From Diaphorobacter sp. HDW4A (GTDB taxonomy: Bacteria; Pseudomonadota; Gammaproteobacteria; Burkholderiales; Burkholderiaceae_C): DNA of 64,000 nt. The notes below the pieces were generated by a model that was given only the letters and a program-made list of their open reading frames with translations, searched no databases and was not told the DNA's origin. Positions 9,101-18,357 of the stretch are shown here, one piece after another. Positions within the stretch are counted from its first letter, which is position 1. Each line of letters opens with the position of its first letter. The DNA lies in assembly GCF_011305995.1 (NCBI RefSeq), contig NZ_CP049910.1, forward strand, positions 1,054,001 through 1,118,000, read 5' to 3'. Position numbers and translations under genes: made by a program.

Positions 9101-10714
9101 TTATGGTTTCATGATCATGTCGGCGGCCTTGTCGGCGATGGCCATCACCACCGCGTTGAGGTTCCCCGAGATCATGCTGGGCATGATGGACGCATCCACC
9201 ACGCGCAGGCTTTCTATCCCATGCACCTTCAGGCGCTCGTCCACTACCGAGCCGGCTTGGTTTCTGGGGCCCATGGCGCAACTGCAGGCGGGGTGATAGG
9301 TGGAGTTGCCTTTTCTGCGTGCGGCATCCAGAAACTCGTCATCGCTCTGGATCTGCTTGCCGGGAAACTCTTCATGGTCAAAGTAGGGCCGCAAAGCCTC
9401 GGTATCAAGCAACTGGCGTGAGAGCCGCATACCCGCGATGGTGACCTTCTGGTCCAGCTCAGTCGCCAGGTAGTTGTGGTGGATGCGCGGCGCGCGGTAC
9501 GGATCATTCGCCTTGATGTGTACGGAGCCGCGGCTTTGCGGGCGCTGTTGCCACGCGGCTACGGTCATGCCGGGGGTGTCGGCCAGACGACCGATCACAC
9601 CTTCGTTATAGCTTGCCGGGGTGAAGGTGAACTGTAGATCACATGGCTCGGGCGTGACGCCCGAATGCCAGGTGCCGTAGACCAGCGTGGGCGAGAGCGC
9701 CAGAATGCCTTTGCGGTGGGTGAACCACTTGGCGATCTCGAGTGCGAGTCTAGGGCCACGCGAAATCTCGTTAATGGTGCGCATGTTCTTCACCCGTGCC
9801 ACGGTGCGGGGTGCATAGTGGTCCTGCAGACCGTTGCCCACGCCGGGCAGGGCGTGCCGCACTTCGATGCCCTGTGCGCGCAGCACCTTGGGGTCTCCGA
9901 TGCCGGAGAGTTCCAGCAGTTGCGGCGAATTGTAGGCGCCAGAAGAGACGATCACCTCGCGCCGCGCCTTCACTTCCAGCGCTTGCCCTGTGGCACCGCC
10001 TTGTTGGTATTGAACACCCGTGGCGCGCCCTTCATGCAGCATCAACCGCGTGACATGGGCATGGGTTCTAACCACCAGATTGCTGCGCCCCTTGGCAGGG
10101 TGCAGGAACGCAGTCGCAGCGCTCACGCGTCTGCCATTGCGGATGGTGCGCTGTGCGTAGGAGATGCCCTCTGCGGTAGCCCCGTTGTAGTCTCCATTGC
10201 GTGGAATGCCCAGGCTCTGCGCACCTTGTATGAAGGCGTCGCACAGTGGGTGATGCTGATCCAGATCGGTGACAGTCAGCTCGCCGTCACGTCCACGGAA
10301 TGCGGGATCGCCTTCGCCGATGCGCTGCTCCATGCGCTTGAAGTGGGGTAGCAACTCGGAGTATGACCAGCTGGTGTTGCCCATCTCGGCCCACCGGTCG
10401 AAGTCCAATGGCTGGCCCCGGTTGTAGATATGGCCGTTGATGGAGCTGGAGCCCCCCAGTGTCTTGCCGCGAGGAGCCAGCAACACCCGGCCAGCGGTGC
10501 TCTCGGAAGGCTCCTGTCGGTAGCCCCAGTTGACTGGCGAGTTTTCGAAGGTCTTGATGAAACCGGCGGGAATGTGGATGTAGGGGCTCCAATCACGTGG
10601 GCCAGCTTCGAGCAGGCACACCGTCACGTCACGGTCCTGGGTGAGCCGGTTGGCGAGCACGCAGCCTGCGGAGCCGGCGCCGACGATCACGTAGTCGAAC
10701 ACTTGTGCTGTCAT
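9101..10714 (-). CDS. GMC-family FAD-dependent oxidoreductase (choline dehydrogenase-like)
   Basis: A 537-residue GMC protein with the FAD dinucleotide motif VIVGAGSAGCVLANRL at about 9-24 and the GMC signature region (RGKTLGGSSSINGHIYNRG). The C-terminal active-site block has YHPACSCAMG and GNLNAVVMAIADKAAD. It oxidises a primary alcohol with FAD, passing electrons on or to oxygen. Its ATG overlaps the stop of the upstream hydrolase gene as ATGA, which implies coupled translation, and an aldehyde dehydrogenase follows. Choline itself is not implied, since this family covers many alcohols. Confidence 0.93.
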   Translation of the reverse strand: MTAQVFDYVIVGAGSAGCVLANRLTQDRDVTVCLLEAGPRDWSPYIHIPAGFIKTFENSPVNWGYRQEPSESTAGRVLLAPRGKTLGGSSSINGHIYNRGQPLDFDRWAEMGNTSWSYSELLPHFKRMEQRIGEGDPAFRGRDGELTVTDLDQHHPLCDAFIQGAQSLGIPRNGDYNGATAEGISYAQRTIRNGRRVSAATAFLHPAKGRSNLVVRTHAHVTRLMLHEGRATGVQYQQGGATGQALEVKARREVIVSSGAYNSPQLLELSGIGDPKVLRAQGIEVRHALPGVGNGLQDHYAPRTVARVKNMRTINEISRGPRLALEIAKWFTHRKGILALSPTLVYGTWHSGVTPEPCDLQFTFTPASYNEGVIGRLADTPGMTVAAWQQRPQSRGSVHIKANDPYRAPRIHHNYLATELDQKVTIAGMRLSRQLLDTEALRPYFDHEEFPGKQIQSDDEFLDAARRKGNSTYHPACSCAMGPRNQAGSVVDERLKVHGIESLRVVDASIMPSMISGNLNAVVMAIADKAADMIMKP

Positions 10715-11562
10715 GCTACCTCGGCTGACTGGAGGTGGGCGAGAGGCACTTCTTTATGAGGCTCTAGGTCGAGCTGCACGCACAACCCTTCGAATTGGGG
10801 TGAGGGTGCCGGGTAGCGCTGCATCACCAGCGGGTCATGCCCGGGGATGATGTGATCGCCCGAAGATGCCAGCGCACGCAGCTTGTCGTAGCCCGCGATC
10901 ATGTCGTCCAGGCGCACCAGGTTGGGGAAAGGGCGGCCGGTTTCGTAATGTTCGTAATGATGGCTTGCGTCGGATGCCAGAACCACCCAGCCTCGCCGGG
11001 TCCATACCCGCACGCATTGCAGGCCCAGGGTGTGTCCGCCGATCAGGTGCACCGACAAGCCGGGCGTCAGTGTGGCATCGCCTTGATGAAAGCGCACTCG
11101 CTCCTGGTACAGGCAGCGGATCATGCCGGTGATGTGCTCCACCTCATACGGATGGCGCAGCCTGCCGCTACACATGCACCGCCCGGTGGCGTAGGCCATT
11201 TCGGCGTCCTGGAGGTGAAAGTTGGCTTTCGGAAACAGTCCGAAATTGCCGATGTGGTCATAGTGCAAGTGGGTGACGATCACATCCTGCACCGTGGCGG
11301 GTTCCACGCCCAGAGATTGCAGCGCGCTGCCGGGATCGCACAACAGCGTGCGGCCGCGCTTTTGTGCGGTGCAAGCGTCGAAGCCGGTGTCGATCACATA
11401 GGTGGCCTGCGAGTTGCGGGCGACCCAGAGGTAGTAGTCCAGGGGCATGGAGCCATCGTGTGGGTCGCCGTCGATGAAGTTGTCGCGGCGTTTGCGGTCG
11501 TGGTGTGCATAGCGCAGTGCCAGCAGTTCAAACGGTTCGAGGTGTTGTGTGTCGGGGGTCAT
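10711..11562 (-). CDS. Metallo-beta-lactamase-fold hydrolase, N-acyl homoserine lactonase-like
   Basis: With ATG 11562 the protein has 283 residues. The dinuclear zinc motif THLHYDH gives HxHxDH at 98-103, and further ligands are visible in GGHTLG, ASDASHH and IIPGHDP. The layout resembles the AttM/AiiA lactonase branch, so a lactone or ester substrate is plausible, though not necessarily a quorum signal. The frame is open to 11865, but the internal ATG overlaps the previous stop as ATGA, as at the neighbouring junctions. The same overlap recurs at its own 3' end with the GMC gene. Confidence 0.88.
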   Translation of the reverse strand: MTPDTQHLEPFELLALRYAHHDRKRRDNFIDGDPHDGSMPLDYYLWVARNSQATYVIDTGFDACTAQKRGRTLLCDPGSALQSLGVEPATVQDVIVTHLHYDHIGNFGLFPKANFHLQDAEMAYATGRCMCSGRLRHPYEVEHITGMIRCLYQERVRFHQGDATLTPGLSVHLIGGHTLGLQCVRVWTRRGWVVLASDASHHYEHYETGRPFPNLVRLDDMIAGYDKLRALASSGDHIIPGHDPLVMQRYPAPSPQFEGLCVQLDLEPHKEVPLAHLQSAEVA

Positions 11563-12587
11563 GCCAGTGTCTCCTGCTGTTGCAGCACTTCCAGGCACAG
11601 TCGATAGATAGCTTCGCTCGCTGCGAGGGAAGTGCCGTCCACGGTGGAGATGTTCATACCAGAGTAGCCATCGTTTGCGCCTGCCAGAACCGAGGCTTTG
11701 ACGGAGGTGCTCACTGCCTCCAGCGCAGGCAGTCCACTGCTGTCGCCCGTCAGCATTGCCAACGCCACCGCAAGACCATAGGCACCCCAGTTGGATGTGG
11801 AGGCTGAGATCAGTGCATCCACTTGCGTTGCGTTGACTATGCCGCCACCGCAGCCGCACCCACAATCACGGGCAAGAGCCATGGTGGCTTCGAGAGCACG
11901 CCCCACACGACCAAAGCCTACTTCGTTGCCGCCATCGCCTATGCCGATCGTCACGCGTCGGCGGGCGTTCAACGCATCGGCAAGCAGATGCAAATGAGCT
12001 ACGGAGTCCGGGTTCTTGGGCTTGCCGCCGCTGGTATGGAAGATGCCACGATCATTGGGACCTGGCTTCTCGATGAAGATCGCGACCGATAGGTCGGGAT
12101 ATCGCTCCAGGAGCGCCAGTGTGGCGTTTTCGCCTGCTGCTGCGCCAAGCGGCCAGCTTTCAATGCGCAGGCGCTCAGTTGCACCCTGAGCATCGACCTT
12201 CAAGCCCACAGCATCGAAGGAAGCAACCACGCCGGGCAGAAATGCGGGGTCGGTTGCCACCACGATCCGATGCCCACGCGCATACAGCACACGGGCCAGA
12301 AACGCCGCGCCAGAAGGTCCGTCGGTCTCCCCCTGTGGCAGTGTGTCGGGGTTGCCAGCGCCGGTGGTGAGGAACACACTCGATTCGCGTGGCAGATCGG
12401 CCAGCAGGCGGGCGGCCTGCAGGGTCATGGGCTCGCCAGCCGCTTGCACTGCTGCATTCAACCGCAGTCGGGTGCCCCCCAGCAGTGGCCGCTTGGCCTT
12501 GAACTCGATGTTGACCAGCGCATCCAGAGATTCGAAATAGTCGATGGGGGGGGATGCGCTCGTGCTAGAGGAGGGGGAAGGGGTCAT
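11559..12587 (-). CDS. DUF4392 / glutamate cyclase-like protein
   Basis: The 342-residue product carries the features of DUF4392 proteins (bacterial relatives of D-glutamate cyclase): TTGAGNPDTLPQGETDGPSG, VTIGIGDGGNEVGFGRVG, a Cys-Gly cluster (DCGCGCGGGI) and ASTSNWGAYGLAVALAML. D-glutamate cyclase makes 5-oxoproline from D-glutamate, but the activity of this bacterial member is not known. ATG 12587 overlaps the upstream stop as ATGA and is preferred to the longer frame from 12632. Its place among alcohol, aldehyde and lactone enzymes suggests a nitrogen-containing or lactam-forming step. Confidence 0.8.
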   Translation of the reverse strand: MTPSPSSSTSASPPIDYFESLDALVNIEFKAKRPLLGGTRLRLNAAVQAAGEPMTLQAARLLADLPRESSVFLTTGAGNPDTLPQGETDGPSGAAFLARVLYARGHRIVVATDPAFLPGVVASFDAVGLKVDAQGATERLRIESWPLGAAAGENATLALLERYPDLSVAIFIEKPGPNDRGIFHTSGGKPKNPDSVAHLHLLADALNARRRVTIGIGDGGNEVGFGRVGRALEATMALARDCGCGCGGGIVNATQVDALISASTSNWGAYGLAVALAMLTGDSSGLPALEAVSTSVKASVLAGANDGYSGMNISTVDGTSLAASEAIYRLCLEVLQQQETLA

Positions 12588-13504
12588 GCTGCGCTCCCGG
12601 TCTTGAAGTCGAGCCCGAGCCATTTCTCCCACAGGGTGGCTACGATGGCGTAATCATCGGCGTGCATGCCTTCGCTTGCTGCAATGTCGTACACAGTATG
12701 TGCAGCCTGCGTGGCAAATACGGGCACGTTCAGCGAGTGGGCCAGCTCCAGGAACAGTTTGGAGTCCTTGCGGGCATTGGCGGTGGACATTCCGCCTGTG
12801 AAGTCTCCCTTGAAGAGACGCTCGCCGATGCGGTGTGTCAAAGGCCGTGCCAGGCCCGACTCGCGGTTCAGCAGGCGGTACATGATATCCATGGGAATGT
12901 CTTGTGCAGCACTCACTGCAATGGCTTCGGAGAGCACCACATACACCGCATGGGCCACGGCATTGGCCACGAGCTTGGCGCGCATTCCGCCTCCCTGCCG
13001 TTTGAGATGATGTATCTCTGCTGCGAGCGTGCGCAAAATGGCATCCACCGTAGCAACTTCGCCCTCGGCGGCACCGACCAGAAACACGGCCTGGCCCTGC
13101 TTGAGCGCGTGGATGCCGCCGATGACGGCAGTGTCCACCACCCGCGCCCCGTGTGGAGCCAGCACGGCGTCCAATTCGAAGATGTCCTGCGGCGTGACCG
13201 TGCTCGACTCCATCACCAGCAGACCAGGGTGCACGGAGTCGACCATCTGTTTGGCCACAGCGTGCGAGGCTGCGGGCGTAGGCAGGCAGAAAATCACCAC
13301 GTCCACCGCACCAGTGAGTTCTGCGACCGAAGCGGCCACGCCAACCTGACACTCTTTGACGAGAGCTGGTTCGCGGCTTTTGTCTATTTGGAGATCAAAT
13401 ACAGTCACGGCGTACGACCTCGCCAGTACGCCAGCCATCGCTTGACCCACCTGGCCGAAGCCGATGATGCCGATGCGGAATGTTTCAGAGTTTGTTGGAG
13501 TCAC
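12584..13504 (-). CDS. NAD(P)-dependent oxidoreductase, 3-hydroxyisobutyrate dehydrogenase family
   Basis: A 306-residue beta-hydroxyacid dehydrogenase. The Rossmann motif IGIIGFGQVGQAMA is at 11-24, the substrate-binding ESSTVTPQD region at about 99-107, and the catalytic Lys in GGGMRAKLVANAV at 177. It should oxidise a 3-hydroxy acid or reduce the corresponding semialdehyde. Its ATG overlaps the stop of livF (ATGA) and its own stop overlaps the DUF4392 start, so it bridges the transporter and catabolic halves of one operon. The family cannot fix the substrate. Confidence 0.88.
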   Translation of the reverse strand: MTPTNSETFRIGIIGFGQVGQAMAGVLARSYAVTVFDLQIDKSREPALVKECQVGVAASVAELTGAVDVVIFCLPTPAASHAVAKQMVDSVHPGLLVMESSTVTPQDIFELDAVLAPHGARVVDTAVIGGIHALKQGQAVFLVGAAEGEVATVDAILRTLAAEIHHLKRQGGGMRAKLVANAVAHAVYVVLSEAIAVSAAQDIPMDIMYRLLNRESGLARPLTHRIGERLFKGDFTGGMSTANARKDSKLFLELAHSLNVPVFATQAAHTVYDIAASEGMHADDYAIVATLWEKWLGLDFKTGSAA

Positions 13505-14244
13505 GTTGTTTCGCTCGCTTCAGAAGTGGTGCCGAGATAAAGAGAAATGATCTGGTCATGGCTGCTGGTTGCACGCAATTCGTGGGCATCTTTGCAGCCG
13601 ACGATGCGGCCGTTGCGCATGAAGTAGGCTCGGTCGGCCACCTTCATCGAAATCCAATAGTTCTGCTCGACCAGCAAAATAGTGAGCCCGCCGCAGCGCA
13701 GTTCCTCCAGACGTTCAAAGACCCGCTTGACCAGCAACGGTGCCAGTCCAAGAGAGGGTTCGTCTAGCAACAACAATCGAGGGCGCGACATAAGCGCGCG
13801 GCCGATCACCATCATCTGTTGCTGACCGCCGCTGAGCTGCCAAGAGGGCGCATTCAGCCGCTCCTGCAGCTCGGGAAAGAGCGCGATCACGGCATCGAAC
13901 TGTTCGCGGTTGTCGCGCCTGCTTTGGGTCATACCGCCAAGGAGCAGGTTCTCTTTCACCGTGAGCGCGCGTGCAATGGCGCGGCCCTCGGGCACATATG
14001 ACACGCCCGAGCGAACCAGGCGCTGCGCGCTGCGGCCTGTCATGTCCTCGCTCTTAAATAGCACCTTTCCGGAGAATGGCTCCATCAACCCGGCGATGGA
14101 TTTCATTAGCGTGGACTTCCCCGCACCGTTCGCCCCCAGGAGCACAGTAAGGGAGCCCTGCTTCACGGTGAGTGAGACGTCTTCGATGGCGACCTTGCCG
14201 TCGTAGCCTGCTTTCAAAGATTCGATGCGCAGAAACTCAGACAT
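13501..14244 (-). CDS. livF: Branched-chain-type ABC transporter ATPase, LivF family
   Basis: This 247-residue ATPase has Walker A GANGAGKST, a proper signature LSGGQQQMMVIGRAL and Walker B LLLLDEPSLGLAPLLV, all as in LivF. It energises uptake with LivG, LivH and LivM. Its start overlaps livG by 8 bases. The substrate may be an amino acid, amide or other small organic acid; HAAT-family systems are not limited to branched-chain amino acids. Confidence 0.92.
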   Translation of the reverse strand: MSEFLRIESLKAGYDGKVAIEDVSLTVKQGSLTVLLGANGAGKSTLMKSIAGLMEPFSGKVLFKSEDMTGRSAQRLVRSGVSYVPEGRAIARALTVKENLLLGGMTQSRRDNREQFDAVIALFPELQERLNAPSWQLSGGQQQMMVIGRALMSRPRLLLLDEPSLGLAPLLVKRVFERLEELRCGGLTILLVEQNYWISMKVADRAYFMRNGRIVGCKDAHELRATSSHDQIISLYLGTTSEASETT

Positions 14245-15010
14245 CGGCAGTACCTAGATAGATTTCCGCCACACGCGGGTCACGCTGGACTTGCGCGGGC
14301 GTGCCGGAGGCCACCACCGCGCCGAAGTTCAAGACGTGAATATGGTCGCAAATGCCCATGATGAGTTCCATGTCGTGCTCGACCACGAGAATCACGCGGT
14401 CGGGCCGCTTCAGTTGTTGGATGACGCGGGCCAGATCGGCGGTTTCGCTGGAGTTGAGTCCGGCAGCAGGCTCGTCCAGCAGAATCACCCGCGGGTCACT
14501 CACCGCAGCGCGGGCAAGCTCCACCAAGCGCATGACTCCGGGAGCGGCTTCGGCTGCGGTGAGCTGGGCCTTGCTCCCAAGGCCCACTAGCTCCAGCGCT
14601 TTCCGGGCCTTGGCCTGCGATGTGGCACGGTCACTGACTCTTTCAGGCAATGGCAGCAAGGCATCCCACCACCCCGTCCTGCGGCTGGTGTTGAGCCCGA
14701 TGGTGACGTTCTCCAGCAGCGTCAGTTCCGGGCACAGTGCCGCGTGCTGAAAGGTACGCACCAGGCCGCGCCGGGCGCGTTCCTCCGTGGGCACTTGGTT
14801 CCAGGTCTGTCCCGCGTAGGCAATCTCGCCCCTGGAGGGTTGGTAGTGGCCCGAGAGACAATTGAAGAAGCTTGTTTTTCCGGCGCCGTTGGGGCCGATG
14901 AGGCCTGTTATCTCGCCTGCGCGAAAATCCAGGCTCACATCGTTGAGCACGTGGTTGCCGCCAAAGCGCAGATCCACGTGACGCGTGTTGAGTGAAGGTA
15001 TTTCAAGCAT
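14237..15010 (-). CDS. livG: Branched-chain-type ABC transporter ATPase, LivG family, with degenerate signature motif
   Basis: With ATG 15010 the protein has 257 residues. Walker A (GPNGAGKTSFFNCLSG) and Walker B (VILLDEPAAGLNSSET) are intact. Between them, where LivG normally has an L-S/P-Y-G-x-Q signature before the R-x-x-E-x-A-R-A block, this protein reads TAAEAAPGVMRLVELARA, so the ABC signature is not recognisable. LivF of the same transporter has a normal one. The frame stays open to 15052, but the chosen start gives the usual LivG N-terminus and an 8-base overlap with livM. Confidence 0.88.
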   Translation of the reverse strand: MLEIPSLNTRHVDLRFGGNHVLNDVSLDFRAGEITGLIGPNGAGKTSFFNCLSGHYQPSRGEIAYAGQTWNQVPTEERARRGLVRTFQHAALCPELTLLENVTIGLNTSRRTGWWDALLPLPERVSDRATSQAKARKALELVGLGSKAQLTAAEAAPGVMRLVELARAAVSDPRVILLDEPAAGLNSSETADLARVIQQLKRPDRVILVVEHDMELIMGICDHIHVLNFGAVVASGTPAQVQRDPRVAEIYLGTADV

Positions 15011-15995
15011 GATGTTTGTGGCGCCACCTGCGCAGCAGGGCTGGCAACCCAAGATTGGCGATCAATGTGATCCCCAGCAGCAATGCGCCGTAGATCATGG
15101 GGGTGATCTGCCCATAGCTGGAGAGCAGTTGCGGCATGAGTGCCACGAAGGCACCCGCCACCACCACGCCGTAGATGCGGACTGAGTAGTTGCTGACCAC
15201 CGAGCCCACAAGCAGGATCACCGAGCTCCAGAACGTGAAGCTGTTGGGTGACACCAGCGACGTGGTGAAAGCAAACACCATACCGCCCAGCCCTGCAATT
15301 GCGGCGCTCAGGCTCACGACACCGAGTCGGGCTGTGCTGGCCTTCATGCCGAAGGATGCGGCCGCGTGCGGATGGTCACGTGCGGTGAGAATCATCAGTC
15401 CGATGCGCGAATGACGAAAGCGATGGATCACGAATACCGTCACCACCAGCGCTGCCAGCGCAAAGTAGTACTGCTGCAAGTCCATGGGCATGGCGTTCAG
15501 GATCGCGGTATCGAGTTGCAATCCTTCGACTCCACCGGTGAACTCCGAGAAATGCAGTAGCAAGTCGGGCGCCGCCAACCCCAGAGCCAGAGTGACCACG
15601 CTGAGGTAAACCCCTGACAGACCACGCGAAGGAAAGGCAAACAGTAGCCCCGCGACCACACTCAATGCGACAGCGATGGCGCCACTCAGTAGGAACGGTA
15701 CGCCATAGCGCATGGTGAGAATGGCGGATGCATAGGCTCCCACGGCGATGAAGAAATTCTGGCCGATCGATACCTCACCGGAATACCGGATCAGAAAAGT
15801 GCCCGAGAGCGCACAGATGCCCTGGGCTAGCATGAGCGTGAGCGCATAGCGCACGAATCCTTCGACGCCGAAAGGCAGCAGGGCGAGTGCGACCAAGGTC
15901 ACAGCGGAGAACAGCGCCTCTTTCGACCGTGGCGCAGTGCGGGTGGAGGGCTGCGTGGGCAGCGCGGATGCGACGTTTGACACAGCTTCAGACAC
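15003..15995 (-). CDS. livM: Branched-chain-type ABC transporter permease, LivM family
   Basis: A polytopic permease of about 330 residues with LivM features: GIYALSG-type SGTFLIRYSGEVSIGQNFF, FPSRGLSGVYLSVVTLALG and HSRIGLMILTARDHPHAAASFGM. I chose GTG 15995, which overlaps the livH stop by 8 bases and matches the spacing at the other junctions; an ATG at 16037 would add 14 unlikely residues. It forms the translocation pore with LivH. Confidence 0.87.
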   Translation of the reverse strand: MSEAVSNVASALPTQPSTRTAPRSKEALFSAVTLVALALLPFGVEGFVRYALTLMLAQGICALSGTFLIRYSGEVSIGQNFFIAVGAYASAILTMRYGVPFLLSGAIAVALSVVAGLLFAFPSRGLSGVYLSVVTLALGLAAPDLLLHFSEFTGGVEGLQLDTAILNAMPMDLQQYYFALAALVVTVFVIHRFRHSRIGLMILTARDHPHAAASFGMKASTARLGVVSLSAAIAGLGGMVFAFTTSLVSPNSFTFWSSVILLVGSVVSNYSVRIYGVVVAGAFVALMPQLLSSYGQITPMIYGALLLGITLIANLGLPALLRRWRHKHHA

Positions 15996-16854
15996 GACTA
16001 CCCATCCTCTTGGACAACAGGCCACCGGGGAACACACTCAGCGAAGCCAGAATGAACACCAGCAAGAACGCATTGAGCAGTTCCGGGGCCACGTAGAAAC
16101 TGAACAGGTTGCATGCCACGCCCACCAGAATGCCGCCGATGGCGCTGCCTGGGAGGCTGTCGAAGCCCCCGATGACGGCGGCCGCAAATGCTTGCAACAT
16201 GAAGGTGGTGACCGTGGTGGAGCTGAGGAAGGTGGTGGGTACGATTAACAGCGCGGCCACGACCCCCAGGATGGAAGACACCACCCACGAGAACAAGTGC
16301 ACACGGGTGATGCTCAACCCACTCACCAGCGCAGCGAACGGATCGGTGGCCACTGCACGGAACCCGATGCCCAGACGCGTATAGTCGATCACCGAAAACA
16401 GGAAGGCCACGACCAGCAGGGTGGAGAGGATCACCGCCAAGTCATATGCAGTGATCTTCATGCCCAACACATCCATAGTGAACGCGGGCAGGGGCAGATC
16501 GAGGCGCACGATGTTTGATCCGAACTTCCAAAGGATGAGGCCCTGCGCAATCAACCCCACGCCGAGCGTGCCGATGGTCGCGGTGGTGTGCGATTTCTTA
16601 AGCAGACCAGCCACCGATGCATAGGTGAGCGCCGCGATCACAACCGATGCCACCACAGCTGCGAGCACCGCCAGCGGCCACGGCCAGTTGGCGCTTCCGC
16701 TGTGCAGGTCATAAACCAGAAATGCTCCCAGACCGGCCAACGCGCCATGCGCGAAGTTGACCATGCCTGAGCTTTTGAACACCATGACCAGCCCCAGTGC
16801 ACCCAATGAATACAGGCACCCCGTGACGACTCCTTGCCAGATGACAGGCAACAT
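15988..16854 (-). CDS. livH: Branched-chain-type ABC transporter permease, LivH family
   Basis: The 288-residue permease has LivH hallmarks: QGVVTGCLYSLGALGLVMVF at the N-terminus, SGMVNFAHGALAGLGAFLVY, and TRLGIGFRAVATDPFAALVSG. Many hydrophobic segments indicate an inner-membrane protein. It lies 42 bases after the receptor gene and overlaps livM by 8 bases. Confidence 0.9.
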   Translation of the reverse strand: MLPVIWQGVVTGCLYSLGALGLVMVFKSSGMVNFAHGALAGLGAFLVYDLHSGSANWPWPLAVLAAVVASVVIAALTYASVAGLLKKSHTTATIGTLGVGLIAQGLILWKFGSNIVRLDLPLPAFTMDVLGMKITAYDLAVILSTLLVVAFLFSVIDYTRLGIGFRAVATDPFAALVSGLSITRVHLFSWVVSSILGVVAALLIVPTTFLSSTTVTTFMLQAFAAAVIGGFDSLPGSAIGGILVGVACNLFSFYVAPELLNAFLLVFILASLSVFPGGLLSKRMGSRV

Positions 16855-16896
16855 AGCTACGTCCTCTCTCGCTCTCTGTAAGTAGTGTCGGCCCGG

Positions 16897-18132
16897 TCAG
16901 TGCCCCGAAGGTGCCACGCCCTTGAACACACTTTCCGGGTAGGGTGTGAAGTCCTGCACCAGGTTGAACTTCCCGCCTTCGGCGCGGATCATGGCTTCGG
17001 CACGCGTGCCACGGTGGTCTCCCTTTTCGAACGAGACGGCATTGGTGGCCCCGGCCTGCACGTTCTTCAGAGAGTTCATCACCTCAATGATGTTCTCGCG
17101 GGTCACGGCCTTGCCGCTGTCGAGCAACTTCTCGAACGCCAACGCGAACAGTGAGCCCGCAGACCATCCATTGAGACCGAACACGCCTTGCTTGTCGTTG
17201 GGGTAGTACTTGTTGATGGCGGAACGGTACGCAGCAATCGCGGGACGATCAGAGTTCACCGGCAGCAGCCATGAAGAGAAATACGTACCATCGAGCAGCG
17301 GCCCGGCCAGGTCATAGGTAGCAGGATCGGCCACGAAGAACGGTGCGAACCAGTCACCCTTCCAAGAGATGCGGGACGCCGCACGTTGCGCGCTGGCCAG
17401 ATGCGTATTGGCACCGAACAGCAGCACCACTTGCGCACCTGCGGTCGTCACCCGTTGCACCTGGGCCGAGAGATCGGTGCTCGCCACATCGAACGAAGCA
17501 TCCGCCACTGGTGCCAGGTTGCGCGATTTCAGGTACATCTCCAGTCCCAGCTTGGCGCGACGGCCCAGTTCATCGTTTTCCCAGACCAGTGCGATCTTGT
17601 CCTTCTTGAGCACATCAAGCGCATAGCGCGCGCTCGAGGCGGCTGACAGCGCATAGTCCGGCAGCAGAGGGAACATGTTCGCTTCGGCAATGATCTTGGG
17701 TGAACCGCCACTCGGTGCAATCACCGGCAGACCCTTGGAGCGTGCGTAGGGAATGATGGCAATGTTCGTTGCCGTGCCATTGCTGGTGACGAGCGCAAAC
17801 ACATCATCGTTTTCCACCAGCCTTCGCGTGATGGCCAGACTCTGCGCCGGGTCGTAGCCATCATCTCGCACCACATAGTCCACCTTCCAGCCGCGAATAC
17901 CACCGCGCTCGTTCAGATCCTTGAAAAACGCATCGGTGGCGTGATTGATGGTGGCGTAGAACGGCACCGGTCCTGTGATGGGCGCAAAAGCGCCTACGCG
18001 CACCACCTTCTTGGCAGCGTCCACTCCGGGAGAGCTCTGCGCCTGAACTGGCAATGCAGTCAGTGCCAATGCAGCGCCGATGGTGAATGTGGCCAACACG
18101 GCACGACGCATTGTCTGAGGCTTGTTATTCAT
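16897..18132 (-). CDS. Periplasmic amino-acid/amide-type ABC receptor (Peripla_BP_6)
   Basis: The first gene of the operon encodes a 411-residue receptor with a signal peptide ending near LPVQAQ, then VVRVGAFAPITGPVPFYA and LAITRRLVENDDVFALVTS, typical of HAAT/LivK-like binding proteins. ATG 18132 has GGAG about 9 bases upstream; the longer frame to 18240 would hide the signal peptide. It delivers the substrate to LivFGHM. Three palindromic operator-like sites lie 87 to 240 bases upstream, the densest cluster in the block, so expression of the whole operon is probably IclR-controlled. Confidence 0.92.
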   Translation of the reverse strand: MNNKPQTMRRAVLATFTIGAALALTALPVQAQSSPGVDAAKKVVRVGAFAPITGPVPFYATINHATDAFFKDLNERGGIRGWKVDYVVRDDGYDPAQSLAITRRLVENDDVFALVTSNGTATNIAIIPYARSKGLPVIAPSGGSPKIIAEANMFPLLPDYALSAASSARYALDVLKKDKIALVWENDELGRRAKLGLEMYLKSRNLAPVADASFDVASTDLSAQVQRVTTAGAQVVLLFGANTHLASAQRAASRISWKGDWFAPFFVADPATYDLAGPLLDGTYFSSWLLPVNSDRPAIAAYRSAINKYYPNDKQGVFGLNGWSAGSLFALAFEKLLDSGKAVTRENIIEVMNSLKNVQAGATNAVSFEKGDHRGTRAEAMIRAEGGKFNLVQDFTPYPESVFKGVAPSGH

Positions 18133-18218
18133 GGGTGTCTCCTTCTTCCTTGTGTTCGGTTTGCACGCGGAGCAAATGGATGACAGACATGGCCATTCCT
18201 CCTCAATCCTGTCAAAAA

Positions 18219-18233
18219 GTTCACAATATGCAC
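18219..18233. promoter_or_regulatory. Putative IclR operator, site 5
   Basis: GTTCACA-A-TATGCAC, 87 bases upstream of the receptor start codon at 18132. Confidence 0.5.
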
Positions 18234-18327
18234 AAAGCAAGGCATGGTGAAACTGGCAGATAACAGGAGTTATGCGAAGTCTATTTAGATGAAGAGGTGT
18301 GACTTATACGCGAAATCCCTTTTTTAT

Positions 18328-18342
18328 GTTCGTATTGTGAAC
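18328..18342. promoter_or_regulatory. Putative IclR operator, site 6
   Basis: GTTCGTA-T-TGTGAAC; its centre is exactly 30 bases from the next site, about three helical turns, allowing binding on the same face of the DNA. Confidence 0.6.
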
Positions 18343-18357
18343 TGGTGAATTGATCGT

